Under the pieces are notes generated by a model that worked only from the letters and a program-made list of their open reading frames with translations, made no database searches and had not been told where the DNA came from. From Simmondsia chinensis (taxonomy: Eukaryota > Streptophyta > Magnoliopsida > Caryophyllales > Simmondsiaceae): a DNA stretch of 64,000 nt. The stretch covers positions 25,443,172 to 25,507,171 of the forward strand of contig JAGTTD010000008.1 in NCBI GenBank assembly GCA_018398585.1, in the 5' to 3' direction. Below are positions 19,860-31,129 of the stretch, one piece after another (position 1 is the stretch's first letter; each line of letters opens with the position of its first letter). A program made the translations under genes and the position numbers.

Positions 19860-22640
19860 AACGCCATCCCCTCACACACAAGGGGCCGGTGGTTGTTCTT
19901 GCTCCAATTGAAATAAGAGCACGGAGTTATTCACAGGGGGCTAGCGGTTGTTCTTGCTCCAATTGAAATGGGAGCACGGAGATATTCGGGCGCTGTAACT
20001 CTCATATAACGCGAGAGCCTGCGGTAATCTTAAGTCCCCTCACACATAGGGGGTCGGAGGTTATTTTTGCTCCAATTGAAATAGAAGCACAGAGTTATTC
20101 CAGCACGGCAAATCTCATATAACGTGAGAGCCCGCGGTAATCTTAAGTCCCCTCACACACAGGGGGCTGGCGGTTGCTCTTGCTCTAATTGAAATGGGAG
20201 CACAGAGATATTCGGGGGCGGTAACTCTCATATAAAGTGAGAGGCCGAGGTAATCTTAAGTCCCCTCACACATAGGGGGCTGGCGGTTGTTTTTGCTCCA
20301 ATTAAAATGGAAGCACGGAGATATTCCGGCACTGTAACTCTTGTATAACGCGAGAGCCTACGGTAATCTTAAGTGCCCTCACACATAGGGGGCTGGCGGT
20401 TGTTTTTGCTCCAATTGAAATGGGAGCACGAAGTTATTCGGGCGCGGTAACTCTCATACGACGTGAGAGCCCGCGGTAATCTTACGTCCCCTCATACACA
20501 AGGTGCTGGCGGTTGTTTTGGCTCCAATTTAAATGGGAGCACGGAGTTATTCGGGCGCGGTAACTCGCATATAACGAGAGAGCCTGCGGTAATCTTAAGT
20601 CCCCTCACACACAGGAGGTTGGCGGCTATTTTTGCTCCAATTGAAATGGGGGCACGGAGTTATTCCGGCGCAGTAACTCTCAAATAACGTGAGAGACCGC
20701 GATAATCTCAAGTCCCCTCACACACAGGGGGCTGGCGGTTGTTTTTGCTCCAATTGAAATGGGAGCACGGAGTTAGTCAGCCGCTGTAACTCTCATATAA
20801 CGTGAGAGCCCGCGGTAATATTAAGTCCCCTCACATACAGGGGGCTGGCGGTTGTTTTTGCTCCAATTAGAATGGGAGTATGGAGTTATTCGGGTGCGGT
20901 AACTCTCATATAACGTGAGAACCCGCGGTAATCTTAAATCCCCACACACACAGGGGGCTGGTGGTTGTTTTTGCTCCAATTAAAATGGAAGCACGGAGAT
21001 ATTCCGGCACTGTAACTCTCGTATAACGTGAGAGCCCGCGATAATCTTAAGCACCCTCACACATAGGGGGCTGGCGGCTATTTTTGCTCCAATTGAAATG
21101 GGAGCACGGAGTTATTCGGGAGCGGTAACTCTCATAGAACATGAGAGCCCGCGGTAATCTTAGGTCCCTCACACACAGGTGGCTGGCGGTTGTTTTTGCT
21201 CCAATTGAAATGGGAGCACAGAGTTATTTAGGCGCGGTAACTCTCATATGACGTGAGAGCCCGCAGTAATCTTACGTCCCCTCATACACAGGGGTCTGGC
21301 GGTTGTTTTTGCTCCAATTTAAATGGGAGCACGGAGTTATTCGGGCGCGGTAACTCTCATATAACGAGAGAGCCTACGGTAATCTTAAGTCCCCTCACAC
21401 ACAGGCGGTTGGCGGCTGTTTTTGCTCCAATTGAAATGGGGGCACGGAGTTATTCTGGCGCGGTAACTCTCATATAACGTGAGAGGCCGTGGTAATCTTA
21501 AGTCCCCTCACACAAAGGGGGCTGGCGGTTGTTTTTTCTCCAATTAAAATGGGAGTACGGAGTTATTCGGGCGTGGCAACTCTCATATAACGTGAGAGCC
21601 TGCGGTAATTTTAAGTCCCCTCACACACAGGGGGCTGCAGGTTGTTTTTGCTCCTATTGTAATGGGAGCACGGAGTTAGTAAGGCGCGTTAACTCTCATA
21701 TAACGTGAGAGCCTGCGGTAATCTTAAGTCCCCTCACACACAGGGGGCTAGTGGTTGTTTTTGCTCCCATTAAAATGGGAGCACGGAGTTAGTAAGGCGC
21801 GGTAACTCTCATATAACGCAGGCGGTTGTTTTTGCTCCAATTGAAATGGGGGCACAGAGTTATTTAGGCGCGGTAACTCTCATTTAACGTCAGAGCCCGC
21901 GGTAATCTTAAGTCACCTCACACACCGGGGGCTGGCGGTTGTTTTTTCCTCCAATTGAAATGGGAGCACAGAGTTATTCGTGCGCGGTGACTCTCATATA
22001 ATGTGAGAGCCCACGGTAATCTTAAGTCCCCTCGCACATAGGGGGCTGGCAGTTGTTTTTGCTCCAATTGAAATGGAAGCGTGGAGATATTCTTGCACGG
22101 TAACTCTCGTATAACGTGAGAGCCCGCGGTAATCTTAATTCCCCTCACACATAGGGGGCTGGCGGTTGTTTTTGCTCCAATTGAAATGGGAGCACGGAGT
22201 TATTCTGGCGCGGTAACTCTCATATAACGTGAGAGCCCGCAGTAATCTTAAGTCCCCTCACATACAGGGGGCTGGCGGTTGTTTTTGCTCCAATTGAAAT
22301 GGGAGCATGGAGTTATTCGGGCGCGGTAACTCTCATATAACATTAGAGCCAGCGGTAATCTTAAGTCCCCTCACCCACAGGGGGCTGGCGGTTGTTTTTG
22401 CTCCAACTAAAATGGGAGCACAGAGTTATTCGGGCACGGTAACTCTCATATAACGTGAGAGCCCGTGGTAATCTTAAGTCCCCTCACACACTTGGGACTG
22501 GCGGTTGTTTTTGCTCCAATTTAAATGGGAGCACTGAGTTATTCAGGTGCAGTAACTCTCATATAACGTGAGAACCCGCTGTAATCTTGGGCCCCCTCAC
22601 ACAGGGGGTTGGCGGTAACCCTTGCCTAACGTGAGAGACC
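19860..22640. repeat. Tandem array, ~113-bp unit, about 25 copies, in the gypsy 1 3' region
   Basis: Units start near 19866, 20036, 20149, 20261, 20371, 20487, 20600, 20714, 20827 and so on to 22590; a few are truncated (near 19930 and 21828). Each unit contains CCCCTCACACACAGGGGG, then GGCTGGCGGTTGTTTTTGC, TGCTCC(10 nt)GGAGCA, and CTCTCATATAACGTGAGAG: three short inverted repeats in a row. Apparent ORFs within it (for example 20463-20687 and 21253-21477) repeat the same peptide and are artefacts. Tandem repeats in the 3' untranslated region are known from Tat-lineage elements and can seed satellites. Confidence 0.93.
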
Positions 22641-22805
22641 ACTATTGCCTTAAATCCTCTTGCACAACAGATCTGTGGAAAACGGTAGTCCTCACATAGA
22701 GCGAAGTTATTCATCGCATGTAAAAACAACAAAGGAGGTTTCTATCATAAAGATAGTAGTACACGAAAAGAGCCACTATAACTACTAAAAGCCTTTTGAC
22801 AGAAC
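22641..22805. other. Transition between array and antisense F-box gene
   Basis: Short non-repetitive stretch downstream (minus strand) of the F-box stop. Nothing recognised. Confidence 0.5.
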
Positions 22806-23956
22806 CTATGCAAAAGGATCAAAAGGTACCATAGGGTCATCACCACAACGGAAAAGTGAACTCAAGTACGAAAACAGCTGGGTCTGAAAGTTACCCCCAT
22901 AGCTCCCCAAGAAAGACACATGGCCACGAAGACCGCCTCGAAGATCACAATGCAACACATGATTATGGGCTGTAAATGCTAGGCACTCCCGGGACACCGC
23001 AAAGCTTGTAACAACAGGATCCCATCTATCGCCAGACCAAGGCAGACGAATAAGCAGTCAATACTGCCGTACCCAGGATGAAGGGTCTTCTATATTACTC
23101 AAAGTCCAAATGGTAAACACGAGGCTGCGAAGGGTGACCATGCACAAAACGGGTGCGTCTGTTGACACGTTCCACCACTTAGAAATCTTAGCATCTCGAT
23201 AGGAAAATAAGTCATCACAAACTATAGGAGGAAGGACCATTCTGCGCGACACCCTTATCTGAGTACTCTAATGGACCAAGTAAGGGCGATTATCAATACC
23301 TTCCAAATAATGCCCCCAGGCGGACAAAAAGAAAAGTTCTCCATTCAAACAAACATGGTCCACAAGTGAAACATTCCTAGGGCCCACATCAAAAGTCCCC
23401 CAAAATTTCCAATCACCCTGCAACAATACACTTGGTATTCACTAGACCATGAACCATAATAAGGATGGGTCAGATCCATCTACAGCAGGAAAAGATTAAA
23501 TCCAAAACGGGGAGCGGTATCGAAGCACCCAAAAACCAAGTTTAAAGGGGAATCCAAATAACTCCCAGAAATATCCTCAGGTAGCACCACCGGCTGATGT
23601 ATACCTAAGGCAGGATTACAAACAAACAACCGGGAAGCGTCGTAATCTCAGTATAGCACCTGTCAACCCTGCACCCCAATCACTCGAACATTATCAGTCA
23701 ATACTTCTGATACCTTCGGCGGCATAATAGGAGAAAAATCCCCCGAAGATGAAAACATCTCCAAGTTATCACGAAAGAAATCGCTTTCTGGCTATAACAG
23801 AAACTCGTTCGCACAACGGCTAAGAGTGCGAAAACATTGTCTTTCAACAAAATCTTCATTTGAAACTAAAGCACGATATTGAAAAGATACATTAGAAAAC
23901 CTCAAAAGAGATTTGGCTGGGAGCCAGGACATGATTTCATGCGTAACATCATCCAT
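22806..23956 (-). pseudogene. Antisense F-box protein-like gene of gypsy 1
   Basis: On the minus strand from ATG 23956 the frame opens with HEIMSWLPAKSLLRFSNVS followed by ALVSNEDFVERQ. This is the F-box pattern (LP.KSLLRF.CVS......S..FV), the part that binds SKP1 in SCF ubiquitin ligases. It continues with an F-box-associated-type region: LFVCNPALGIHQPVVLPEDI, LNLVFGCFDTAPRFGF, VSLVDHVCLNGELFFLSAWG, VFTIWTLSNIEDPSSWVRQY and FAVSRECLAFTAHNHVLH, ending with a stop at 22806. About 1.15 kb, close to a normal F-box gene. It is broken by a TAG where gypsy 2 has Gln (FLL-PES), other stops and a few frameshifts. Its start lies ~125 bp inside the 3' LTR. Gypsy 2 has the same gene at the same place. 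The F-box call is by motif only. Confidence 0.72.
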
Positions 23957-24022
23957 TTAAAACCCCAAAACTTAGGATAAAAGTGGGTAACTTGGCAAAG
24001 AAAATGACAGGTTGGCAAAAGG

Positions 24023-24030
24023 TATTTATA
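24023..24030 (-). promoter_or_regulatory. Candidate TATA box of the antisense F-box gene
   Basis: TATAAATA on the minus strand (CTATAAATACC context), 67 bp before the F-box ATG at 23956. The identical CTATAAATACC block occurs at 63727-63734 in gypsy 2, 56 bp before the equivalent start. Conservation between two divergent elements supports a real promoter. Confidence 0.65.
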
Positions 24031-24067
24031 GTCTTACACTTCAAGGCCAAAAATGCTTTGGCCCCGA

Positions 24068-24081
24068 AGCGGGGGGCTAGT
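24068..24081 (+). other. Polypurine tract of gypsy 1
   Basis: AAGCGGGGGGCTAG directly before the 3' LTR; gypsy 2 has AAGCGGGGGGCTAACGG at the same place. Confidence 0.75.
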
Positions 24082-24489
24082 TGATAAGTACAAAAATGGT
24101 TCATAGAGATGGCGGTAGAACTACCACAGAAGCCATACCGCCCACCTTCATACCGCCCACCCTCATACCGCCCACATGCACACCGCCTACCCTCATACCG
24201 CCCACCTTCATACCGCCCACATGCGCACCACCTACCCTCATACCGCCCACCTGTGTACCGCCCACCTTCGTACCGCCCACCTTCGTACTGCCCACCTGTA
24301 CACCGGCCACCTACATACCGCCACCTTCTACTTGACCCCCAAGCCTATATACCGCCATCTTCTACTTGGCCCCCAAGGATCCCCAAAAACTCCTCTCATC
24401 CCCTATAAATAACAAGCGAACTAGGAAATAAGGGCAAGGAACTTGAGCCTGGTTTTCCTTCACGAACCCAACCAAAAAACCACGAAACA
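24082..24489 (+). repeat. 3' LTR of gypsy 1
   Basis: 408 bp, the same length as the 5' LTR, with matching ends and TATAAATA at 24404-24411. The 15-bp minisatellite occupies 24135-24333 and differs in unit variants from the 5' copy. Confidence 0.92.
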
Positions 24490-24650
24490 ATGTATTCAAA
24501 GATTGTACCCAGAAATTTCTGAAGAAATACAAGAAATTTATTTTGTTGTGCAATTTTTGTTTTATTCAAATTTTGTGTTTACAATATCACCCGCATATAC
24601 CTCCATGTTCCAACCTATTTGTGATGTGGACCCTTTGTTTACTAGCTGCT
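24490..24650 (-). pseudogene. Old gypsy RT fragment (distal piece)
   Basis: The minus strand from 24650 reads QLVNKGSTSQIGWNMEVYAGDIV, which is the stretch around the RT active site (YVDDIV in functional copies, here YAGD). It continues the RT fragment ending TTYQR at 39773. The two were separated by insertion of copia C. Beyond ~24575 (lower coordinates) the sequence no longer looks like RT. Confidence 0.75.
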
Positions 24651-25288
24651 TGTTGGGGTCTAGACACGTAAACTTAATTCAATTGACCACTCAAGCCAAT
24701 ATCAATGCCAAACATAATTATAGGGCACACCAATATCACCAAATAACGACGACGAAATAAATACGTGGAAATTAAATCAACACTAGATATAACATGGAAA
24801 ACCCTCCAGAGTAGACGGAAAAACCATGGGGCAAACCTACAGTAAAATCTATTATAGAAAATAGCAATTACAACATTTATAATTTCAAGGTGTTTGCCCT
24901 AACTTTAAATCTACAAGCAAATTAAGCGATATAAGGATTTCCTCTCTAGGCCAAGAATGATCAATTAACTCCAAAAATGCCTAGAATTCCTGCTCCAAAT
25001 TACTCCAAGATCGAAACCCAATCTCTACCGATAAATATCAAAATTTCCAAACGAAACTCTCGCCGTTCTCATTCTCTCGTTGTGCTGCCGCCTCTGTTTC
25101 TTTTTGGGTTATATATCCTTACTCACAAAACACATATTGATAATATATGTATTACTCTGAATCCAGATCCTTCATGGGTATTTACAGACCAAAGTGCATG
25201 GGCTTAAAAGACCCATATTTTCTCATCTTTTTTATTTAAATTATTATAACATGTGGGCTAGACCACAGTACATATTATGTACTCCACA
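24651..25288 (-). repeat. 3' LTR of copia C
   Basis: 638 bp. Matches 39123-39772 throughout. It contains a TATATAA-type promoter word on the minus strand near 25107. Confidence 0.92.
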
Positions 25289-25309
25289 AATCTCCCTCTC
25301 CAGCCCACC

Positions 25310-28208
25310 ATGAGGAGAAGATGACTCTGCATTAAGCTACTTGGAGTTAATACTGGCCAACCAAATGTACAAGTCCAACTGGCCACTAGGTACCACCTTG
25401 GTCAATATATCAACAATGTTCTTCTCAGTGTGATTCTTCTTTAGCATTTTCAGCTTTTCTTCAATCACAGAACACAACCAATGATATCTCACATCAATGT
25501 GCTTTGTGCGGGAATGGGACATGGAATTCTTACCCAAGTTCAACGCACTCTGACTATCATGAAATACCACACACACTTTCTATTTCAAATCCAACTCTTG
25601 AAGAAACCTCTTCATCCACAACACCTCTTTCCCTACTTCAACAATAACAATGTACTCAACTTTAATAGTGGAGAGAGCACCACACTTCTACGACCTAGAC
25701 TGCCAAGACATAGCTTCCTTTACAAAAGTGAACAAATAACCCGAAGTAGATTTTCTACTACCGAGACATCCTGCCATATCAAAATCTGTACACCCTTCAA
25801 GAATTGGTCCCGACCCTCCAAAACTCAAACATCGTTTCGAAGTACCCTGCAAATATCAGAAGATCTACTTCACTGCTTCCCAATGAACTTTCCCTGAATT
25901 TTACAGAAACTTGCTCACAACACCCACAGCATGAGCAATATCTGGTTTGGTACAAACAATGAATACATCAAAGATTCAATAGTAGAGGAGGAGGGAATAG
26001 AAGACATCTCTACTTTCTCTTTCTTGGTCACAAGACAACACTGTGTACTTAATTTGAAATGTGAGGCAAGAGGTGTGCTAACAGATTTAGCACTCGTCAA
26101 GTTGAACTTGTCAAGCACATGTTCAACATACTTTTCTTGCGACAACCACAACTTTCCAGCTTCTCTATCACGGGTAATCTCCATACCCAAAATCTACATA
26201 GCTGGACCCAAGTCTTTCATTTCAAAAGACTTTAACAACTTCTCTTTAAGTCTTCAAATCATATTTGCATCTTGAACAACAATTAACATATCATCAACAT
26301 AAAATAGTAAAATAATGAAATTACATCCAGTGAATTTCCTTATATACACACAATGATCTGCAATAATTCTTTTGTACAATTGACCCACCATGAAGGAGTC
26401 AAACTTCTTGTACCCCTGCCTAGGAGCCTGTTTCAAATAATACAAGCTATTTTTTAGTCTACAAACCAAGTGCTCTTGACCTTGGACTTCATATCCTTCA
26501 GGCTACTTCATGTAGATCTCCAGTTGCAAGTTACCATGAAAAAAATATAGTCTTCACATCTAACTATTCAAGCTCAAGATTCATACTACCTGCCATAGGT
26601 AGCACCACTCGAATGGAACTCATCTTCGCAATTTGAGCGAATATCTCATCAAAATCAATCCCTTTCTTCTGATTGTAACCTTTTAACACCAAACGAGCCT
26701 TATGTTTCACAACTTGATCACCAATCTTATTTAGCTTAAACACCCACTTGTTCTTTAGTGTTTTTCTACCTTTAGGAAGATCAACCAACTCATAGATTCT
26801 ATTCTTCTCTGGAAAATTCATTTATTTGTCCATAGCATTCACCCAATTATCCTTGTCTTCATAAGTGTACACTTCTTGGTAGCTCTTTGGCTCCCCCTCA
26901 TTACTAAGACAAATATAACCAGAACTAGAAAACCTCGTAGACAAATGACGCTGTCTATTAGACCTTCTCACCTAAGGCTCAGCAGTAACTGGTTGGGAGG
27001 CTAGCTCCCCTAGCTCAACACCATCTGTACCTGGAGCATCATCCACTGCAACTGGTTCAATGTCATTCCCGAGTTTTATTCCATCATAAACATGCTATTC
27101 ATCAACTGCGCCTGATGAAGATGAAATCGGTGTAGTATCAGCAACAATACTGGGCGCACATGACGTCTACTTTGACTTGTCAAAATTAGCCATATTCTCA
27201 ACTTCATGAAACATGACTTCTCTACTTCTCATGATCCTTTTCTTCACAGGGTCCTAAACTTTGTAACCGAACTCCTCATCACCATAACCTACAAATATGC
27301 ACAAAGTGGCTTTACTGTCAAGCTTCGATCTCTGCTTCTTTGGCACATGCATGAAGGCTTTTCATCCAAACACCTTCGAATGAGAATAAAAAGCATCTTT
27401 TCCCATTAACACTCTCTCTAAAATGTCAAAATTCAAAGAAATTTATGGAGCCCTGTTGATGATGTACACAACAGTATTCACAGTTTCACTCCAAAATGTC
27501 TTTGGCAGCTTCGACATTTTGAGCAAACATCTGGTTTTCTCCATAATGGCTCTATTCATCCCTTCTGTGACACCATTATACTGAGGAGTACCTGGTTCTA
27601 TTCATTCATGGAGAATCCCATGCTTCTTCCAGTACCTTCTAAAATCTCGGTTAACGTACTATCTCCCATTGTAAGTTCTAAGACACTCCAGCAACATCCC
27701 TATCTGTCTCTCCAGCATAGCATGAAACTACTGAAAAACTTCAAATACCGAGTTTTTGGATTTCAAACAGAACGCCAAAACTTTTCATGAAGCATCATTA
27801 ATAGAAGTAACAAAATATCAATTTCTTCCTACAGACTCCACCTCTATAGGACCATATACATCAGAATGTATCAATTCAAGCTTATTTTGTTTTTTTTTTT
27901 TTTGAACTATTTACGAAAATAGACTCTATGTTGCTTGCCTAACAAACAATCATGAAAAGGGTTTAGTGACTTATCTTCAAGTGAAGGAATGAGGAACTCT
28001 TTAGCAAATATCTGCAACCTTTTCTCACTGCGTTCAATTCACCATCACACACTATCACATGTGTCTTGTATAGTAAACAACAAAGCAGTCCTCTAGCTAC
28101 TATTAGTGACCCCTTGGTGAGCTTCCATTTTCCATCACCAAGAAGATGAGTAAAAACTTCCTTGTCTAGAACATTCGTAGAAATTAGATTGAGGCATAAT
28201 TCATGAAA
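25310..28208 (-). pseudogene. copia C pol (integrase, RT, RNase H), broken
   Basis: Reading downwards on the minus strand: the GAG-pre-integrase segment (FHELCLNLISTNVLDKEVF...KWKLTKGSLIVARG, ~28200-28090), integrase pieces LELIHSDVYGPIEVES and a QYNGVTEGMNRAIMEKT-type segment, WSETVNTVVYIINRAP, then RT (NKWVFKLNKIGDQVVKHKAR; GYNQKKGIDFDEIFAQIA; intact FYVDDMLIVVQDANM near 26310). RNase H follows: SQEKYVEHVLDKFNL, then HDSQSALNLGKNSMSHSRTK near 25550-25480. Stops and frameshifts occur throughout. The first residues join gag/protease across copia D. Confidence 0.9.
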
Positions 28209-28213
28209 ATATT

Positions 28214-29165
28214 TGTTGGCCCTAAAGCCATTTTTATATTGCAATTTTGATGATAACAATAATTTAGTGAGTCATTGTGTTTAAGTTATTCCATTCTTGT
28301 TTATAAGTGACTCATAAGAAAGTTGGAAAAAATCAAGGCCAATCATGCTGATATCAAGCTTTCTAAGATGATGAATCAAAAGCAAAAGGGATCAAAGTTG
28401 AGGAGAAGATTCATCCAAATTAAAAAGAACGTGATCCGACTCCAAGCGCCTTAAAGTTAATTATTTTTATTGTCTAGGACTTAGGATAGGGATATATCAA
28501 TGAGTCAAAATCTCAATATTGATATGTGATGCTCTAACAAAAATGTTTTTGAAATATTTTTAAAATTTGATTTCCAAATTTTATTTGAAAAATATTCAAG
28601 TCAAAATTGACACCAATCTAAGTTGTCAATGAAAATATTTTTCAGGATTGGTATTTTGAAGAGCATGATCAAATCAAACAAGATAAATTTTAAATGGATA
28701 ATTATTTTGCTTGATTCAGTTAATCAATCCTGATCAAAGAAAACCAGAAAATTAATTCAAAATTTAAGCTAATATGGAAATCAATTAGTCAATCAATCAA
28801 TTTATTTCGCTAATATGGTAAATCATCCCATCAATCAAGCTAATTGATTAAAAACGTGCAAATCCACCCAGGCATGCTGAGTGTCAGCACACAAAAGATA
28901 TGTGTTGACACACAGGCTTATAGAAGCCACCAGGAGTTGCTATGTATCGACACACAAATCAAAAAAAGCTCAAAACCACTACTTTTGACTTGATTTCTTT
29001 CCTAATCTTTTTTTCCAACTTTTTGAGCATCCCCTAGGCCCTCATTTTCCTATAAATAGGGGTTGAATGCTTTGGTTCAAATCATCCAATACTCTCTCAA
29101 GCATTCTTTGTTAAAAATTTTATTACAATCTTACGCTTTAACGATTTGATTTCAAGTTTTGCTTT

Positions 29166-29196
<31 letters not shown>

Positions 29197-29751
29197 GAGC
29201 ATCTAGTTCTCTTTAATGTTGATCATTAAGTTTAATTGGAATTTTCTTAGCTTTGACTAAGCTTGATTAAGTGTCAATTCACTTTTGAAAGAGTAAAGAA
29301 TTTGAGTACTTTAATTCTTTTATTGCTTTAATTCATTTCACTGTAAAAGGTTGGTCTTGAGCCTACATATAAAAAGACTAGTTGTAAATGTTGGATCCTG
29401 AGCCTACAGTTACAAAAGGATCGGTTGTAAGAGGTTGGTCTTGAGCCTACGTATAAAAAGACCGGTACTAAAAGTTGGATTCTTGGCCTATTTTTTTAAA
29501 AAAAGGATCATCAAGCTTAGTTAAGGGCTCAAGTGATGAAGAGTAGTCATTTGAGAAGTGGAATAGCTTCCGGTTTGGAAGTGAACCACTATCAAAACCT
29601 TTGTGCATATTTTTATTCTTGCCTTTGTCTTTTTCATTTCATATTCATTGTCTAAATTTAAATATTAATTTTTGGTTCATAAAGTTTAATTTTTCAATTA
29701 TCAAGAAAGAACCTATTTCACCCCCCTCTTAGGTTGCTTTTTGGGCCTTCA
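28214..29751 (+). repeat. 5' LTR of copia D
   Basis: 1538 bp. TATAAATA at 29051-29058, a T-run of about 27 near 29170-29197, TGTGTYGACACAC-type palindromes near 28890-28955, and four ~42-bp hairpin repeats at 29349-29510. Confidence 0.93.
29349..29510 (+). repeat. Four ~42-bp hairpin repeats in copia D LTR
   Basis: Each repeat has a conserved GAGCCTAC-type loop flanked by an inverted pair: GTCTT/AAGAC (29354-29378), GATCC/GGATC (29394-29422), GGTCTT/AAGACC (29437-29463), GATTC/GGATC (to ~29510). Stems change together while loops stay the same. The 3' LTR has the same four at ~35848-36005. They lie downstream of the TATA box, so they would be in the transcript. Confidence 0.8.
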
Positions 29752-29753
29752 AT

Positions 29754-29765
29754 CGGTATCAGAGC
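29754..29765 (+). other. Primer-binding site of copia D
   Basis: CGGTATCAGAGC, one T-to-C change from the initiator-Met tRNA complement, two bases after the LTR. Confidence 0.88.
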
Positions 29766-29859
29766 TAGTACTCTTCTTTTTTTTTTTTTTTTTTTTTTTG
29801 GGTCTAACAACCTTAGAGTGATCCTTAGGGAAACTTTTTTACCTATTTTAGCCGAGGGT

Positions 29860-30960
29860 CAATCAACCAATAAGCCTCCATATTTCAACAGTAAAAGTTT
29901 TTTTGATCGGAAACTTAGGATGAGACTTTTTATTGCTTCTATTGATTTTGACTTGTGGCTAATCACAAAAAATGGTGATTTTGTTCCTTCAATGAATAAA
30001 GGAGATGCAATTCTTGATGAATTTAAAAATGGGCTTATTCAACATGACAAAACAAAGCTTGAGAAAAATGCTAAAACTCACTTCTAATTGTTATGTGCTA
30101 TTACTCCCAATATATTTAATCATGTCAAAAGTTGCGAGACTGCAAAGGAGATTTGGGACAAACTAGAAGCCATATTTAGAAAAGAGTCTAATGAACAATC
30201 ACCTCAAACAAGTGAAGAGGAGCAAGTGGATTTGTGTCTCATGGCCATCGAATCTGAAGAAGAAGATGAACTTGAAGAAGAAGAGGTAAATGATTTATCT
30301 TATGGTGAGCTCATGGATATGTTTTATGAATTATGTAGTGCATTTGAAAAATTGAGGAACAAATACTCTTTAAGGAAAAATGAGCTAGAAAAAGAGTCAA
30401 AACAATGTTAGTAATCAAAACGATGTTAGTATTTAAGCTTGAAAATGGACCTTTGAAAGCAAAAATAGAGTCATTAAATTATCAAGTTGAAACATTGATA
30501 AATGTGAAGCAGTTTTTGGAAGAAAGGCAAATTTCAAAAAAAAAGTAAAAATGAATAATCTAAGGAAGATGAATTATTGGTTAAAGAAAATGAGTCTTTG
30601 AAAAAATAAGTAGAAGAACTCTCAAAAATTTCAAGTAAGTTTCTCAAGGGGGGAGAAACACTTGAAAAAAATACTCTCTTCTCAAAGACCCACTTATAAT
30701 AAAGAGGGAATCAGCTATAATGAAATGCGCAAAAGAAAAAACTGAATACACTTTTTGTCAAAGCTTCTTCACCACCGATAAACTCTATAAGATGTCATTA
30801 TTGTGGTGATCATTGGCATATTGTGCATCAATGTCCATTTAAAAAGAACTTGAGAAATATCAAGATAGTTTGGGTTCCAAAGGGATCTCAACCTCCAAAT
30901 GTCAAGACTAAAAATAAAGGACCCAAAAAAATTTGGATACCAAAAATCCGTTAAATTGTA
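29860..30960 (+). pseudogene. copia D gag, broken
   Basis: The N-terminal gag piece (NKPPYFNSKSFFDRKLRMRL, WLITKNGDFVPS) runs from ~29860 to a stop at 30085. Then HVKSCETAKEIWDKLEAIF leads into a Glu-rich stretch (EEEQVDLCLMAIESEEEDEL) and SYGELMDMFYELCSAFEKLR. A CCHC knuckle CHYCGDHWHIVHQC is intact at ~30790-30835, followed by KKIWIPK near 30930. Stops at 30085 and 30410 and frame changes between pieces make it non-functional. Confidence 0.85.
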
Positions 30961-31129
30961 TAGGCATGCTTGAAGTTTGACAATAAAAATCAAAAGTAGT
31001 GCTTTGGTAGTAGTTTCACAAGTCATATGACCGGAGATAAATACTAGTCTACTTTTATCAAACCAAGGAAAAGGGAAATCTCACTTTCAACAAGAAGAAC
31101 ACAAAAATCATCAGTATTGGTAACATTAC

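Larger units (their letters stand above)
11051..24489 (+). mobile_element. Ty3/gypsy element 1, Tat-type with antisense genes
   Basis: About 13.4 kb between two 408-bp LTRs (11051-11458 and 24082-24489; TGATAAGTAC...AAACA). Plus-strand gag-pol runs ~11500-16271 with the order gag, protease, RT, RNase H, a second RNase H, integrase. The second RNase H and the very long region between integrase and 3' LTR are typical of the Tat lineage (Ogre, Retand and relatives). The 7.8-kb 3' region holds an antisense spliced gene (16645-19510), a tandem array (19860-22640) and an antisense F-box-type gene (22806-23956). No convincing 5-bp target duplication is visible (ATATG versus ATGTA), so the ends may have been altered by recombination. 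Confidence 0.9.

Noticed and set aside
20463..21477. Repeated 74-residue frames within the gypsy 1 array
   Set aside because: Same peptide generated by each pair of ~113-bp units; frame breaks in most copies; tandem repeat artefact.
19860..22640. CRISPR-like regularly spaced repeat
   Set aside because: Repeats are contiguous, degenerate and 113 bp long without unique spacers; the setting is a plant retrotransposon.
11046..24494. Target duplication for gypsy 1 (ATATG versus ATGTA)
   Set aside because: The five bases do not match in register; too weak to claim.
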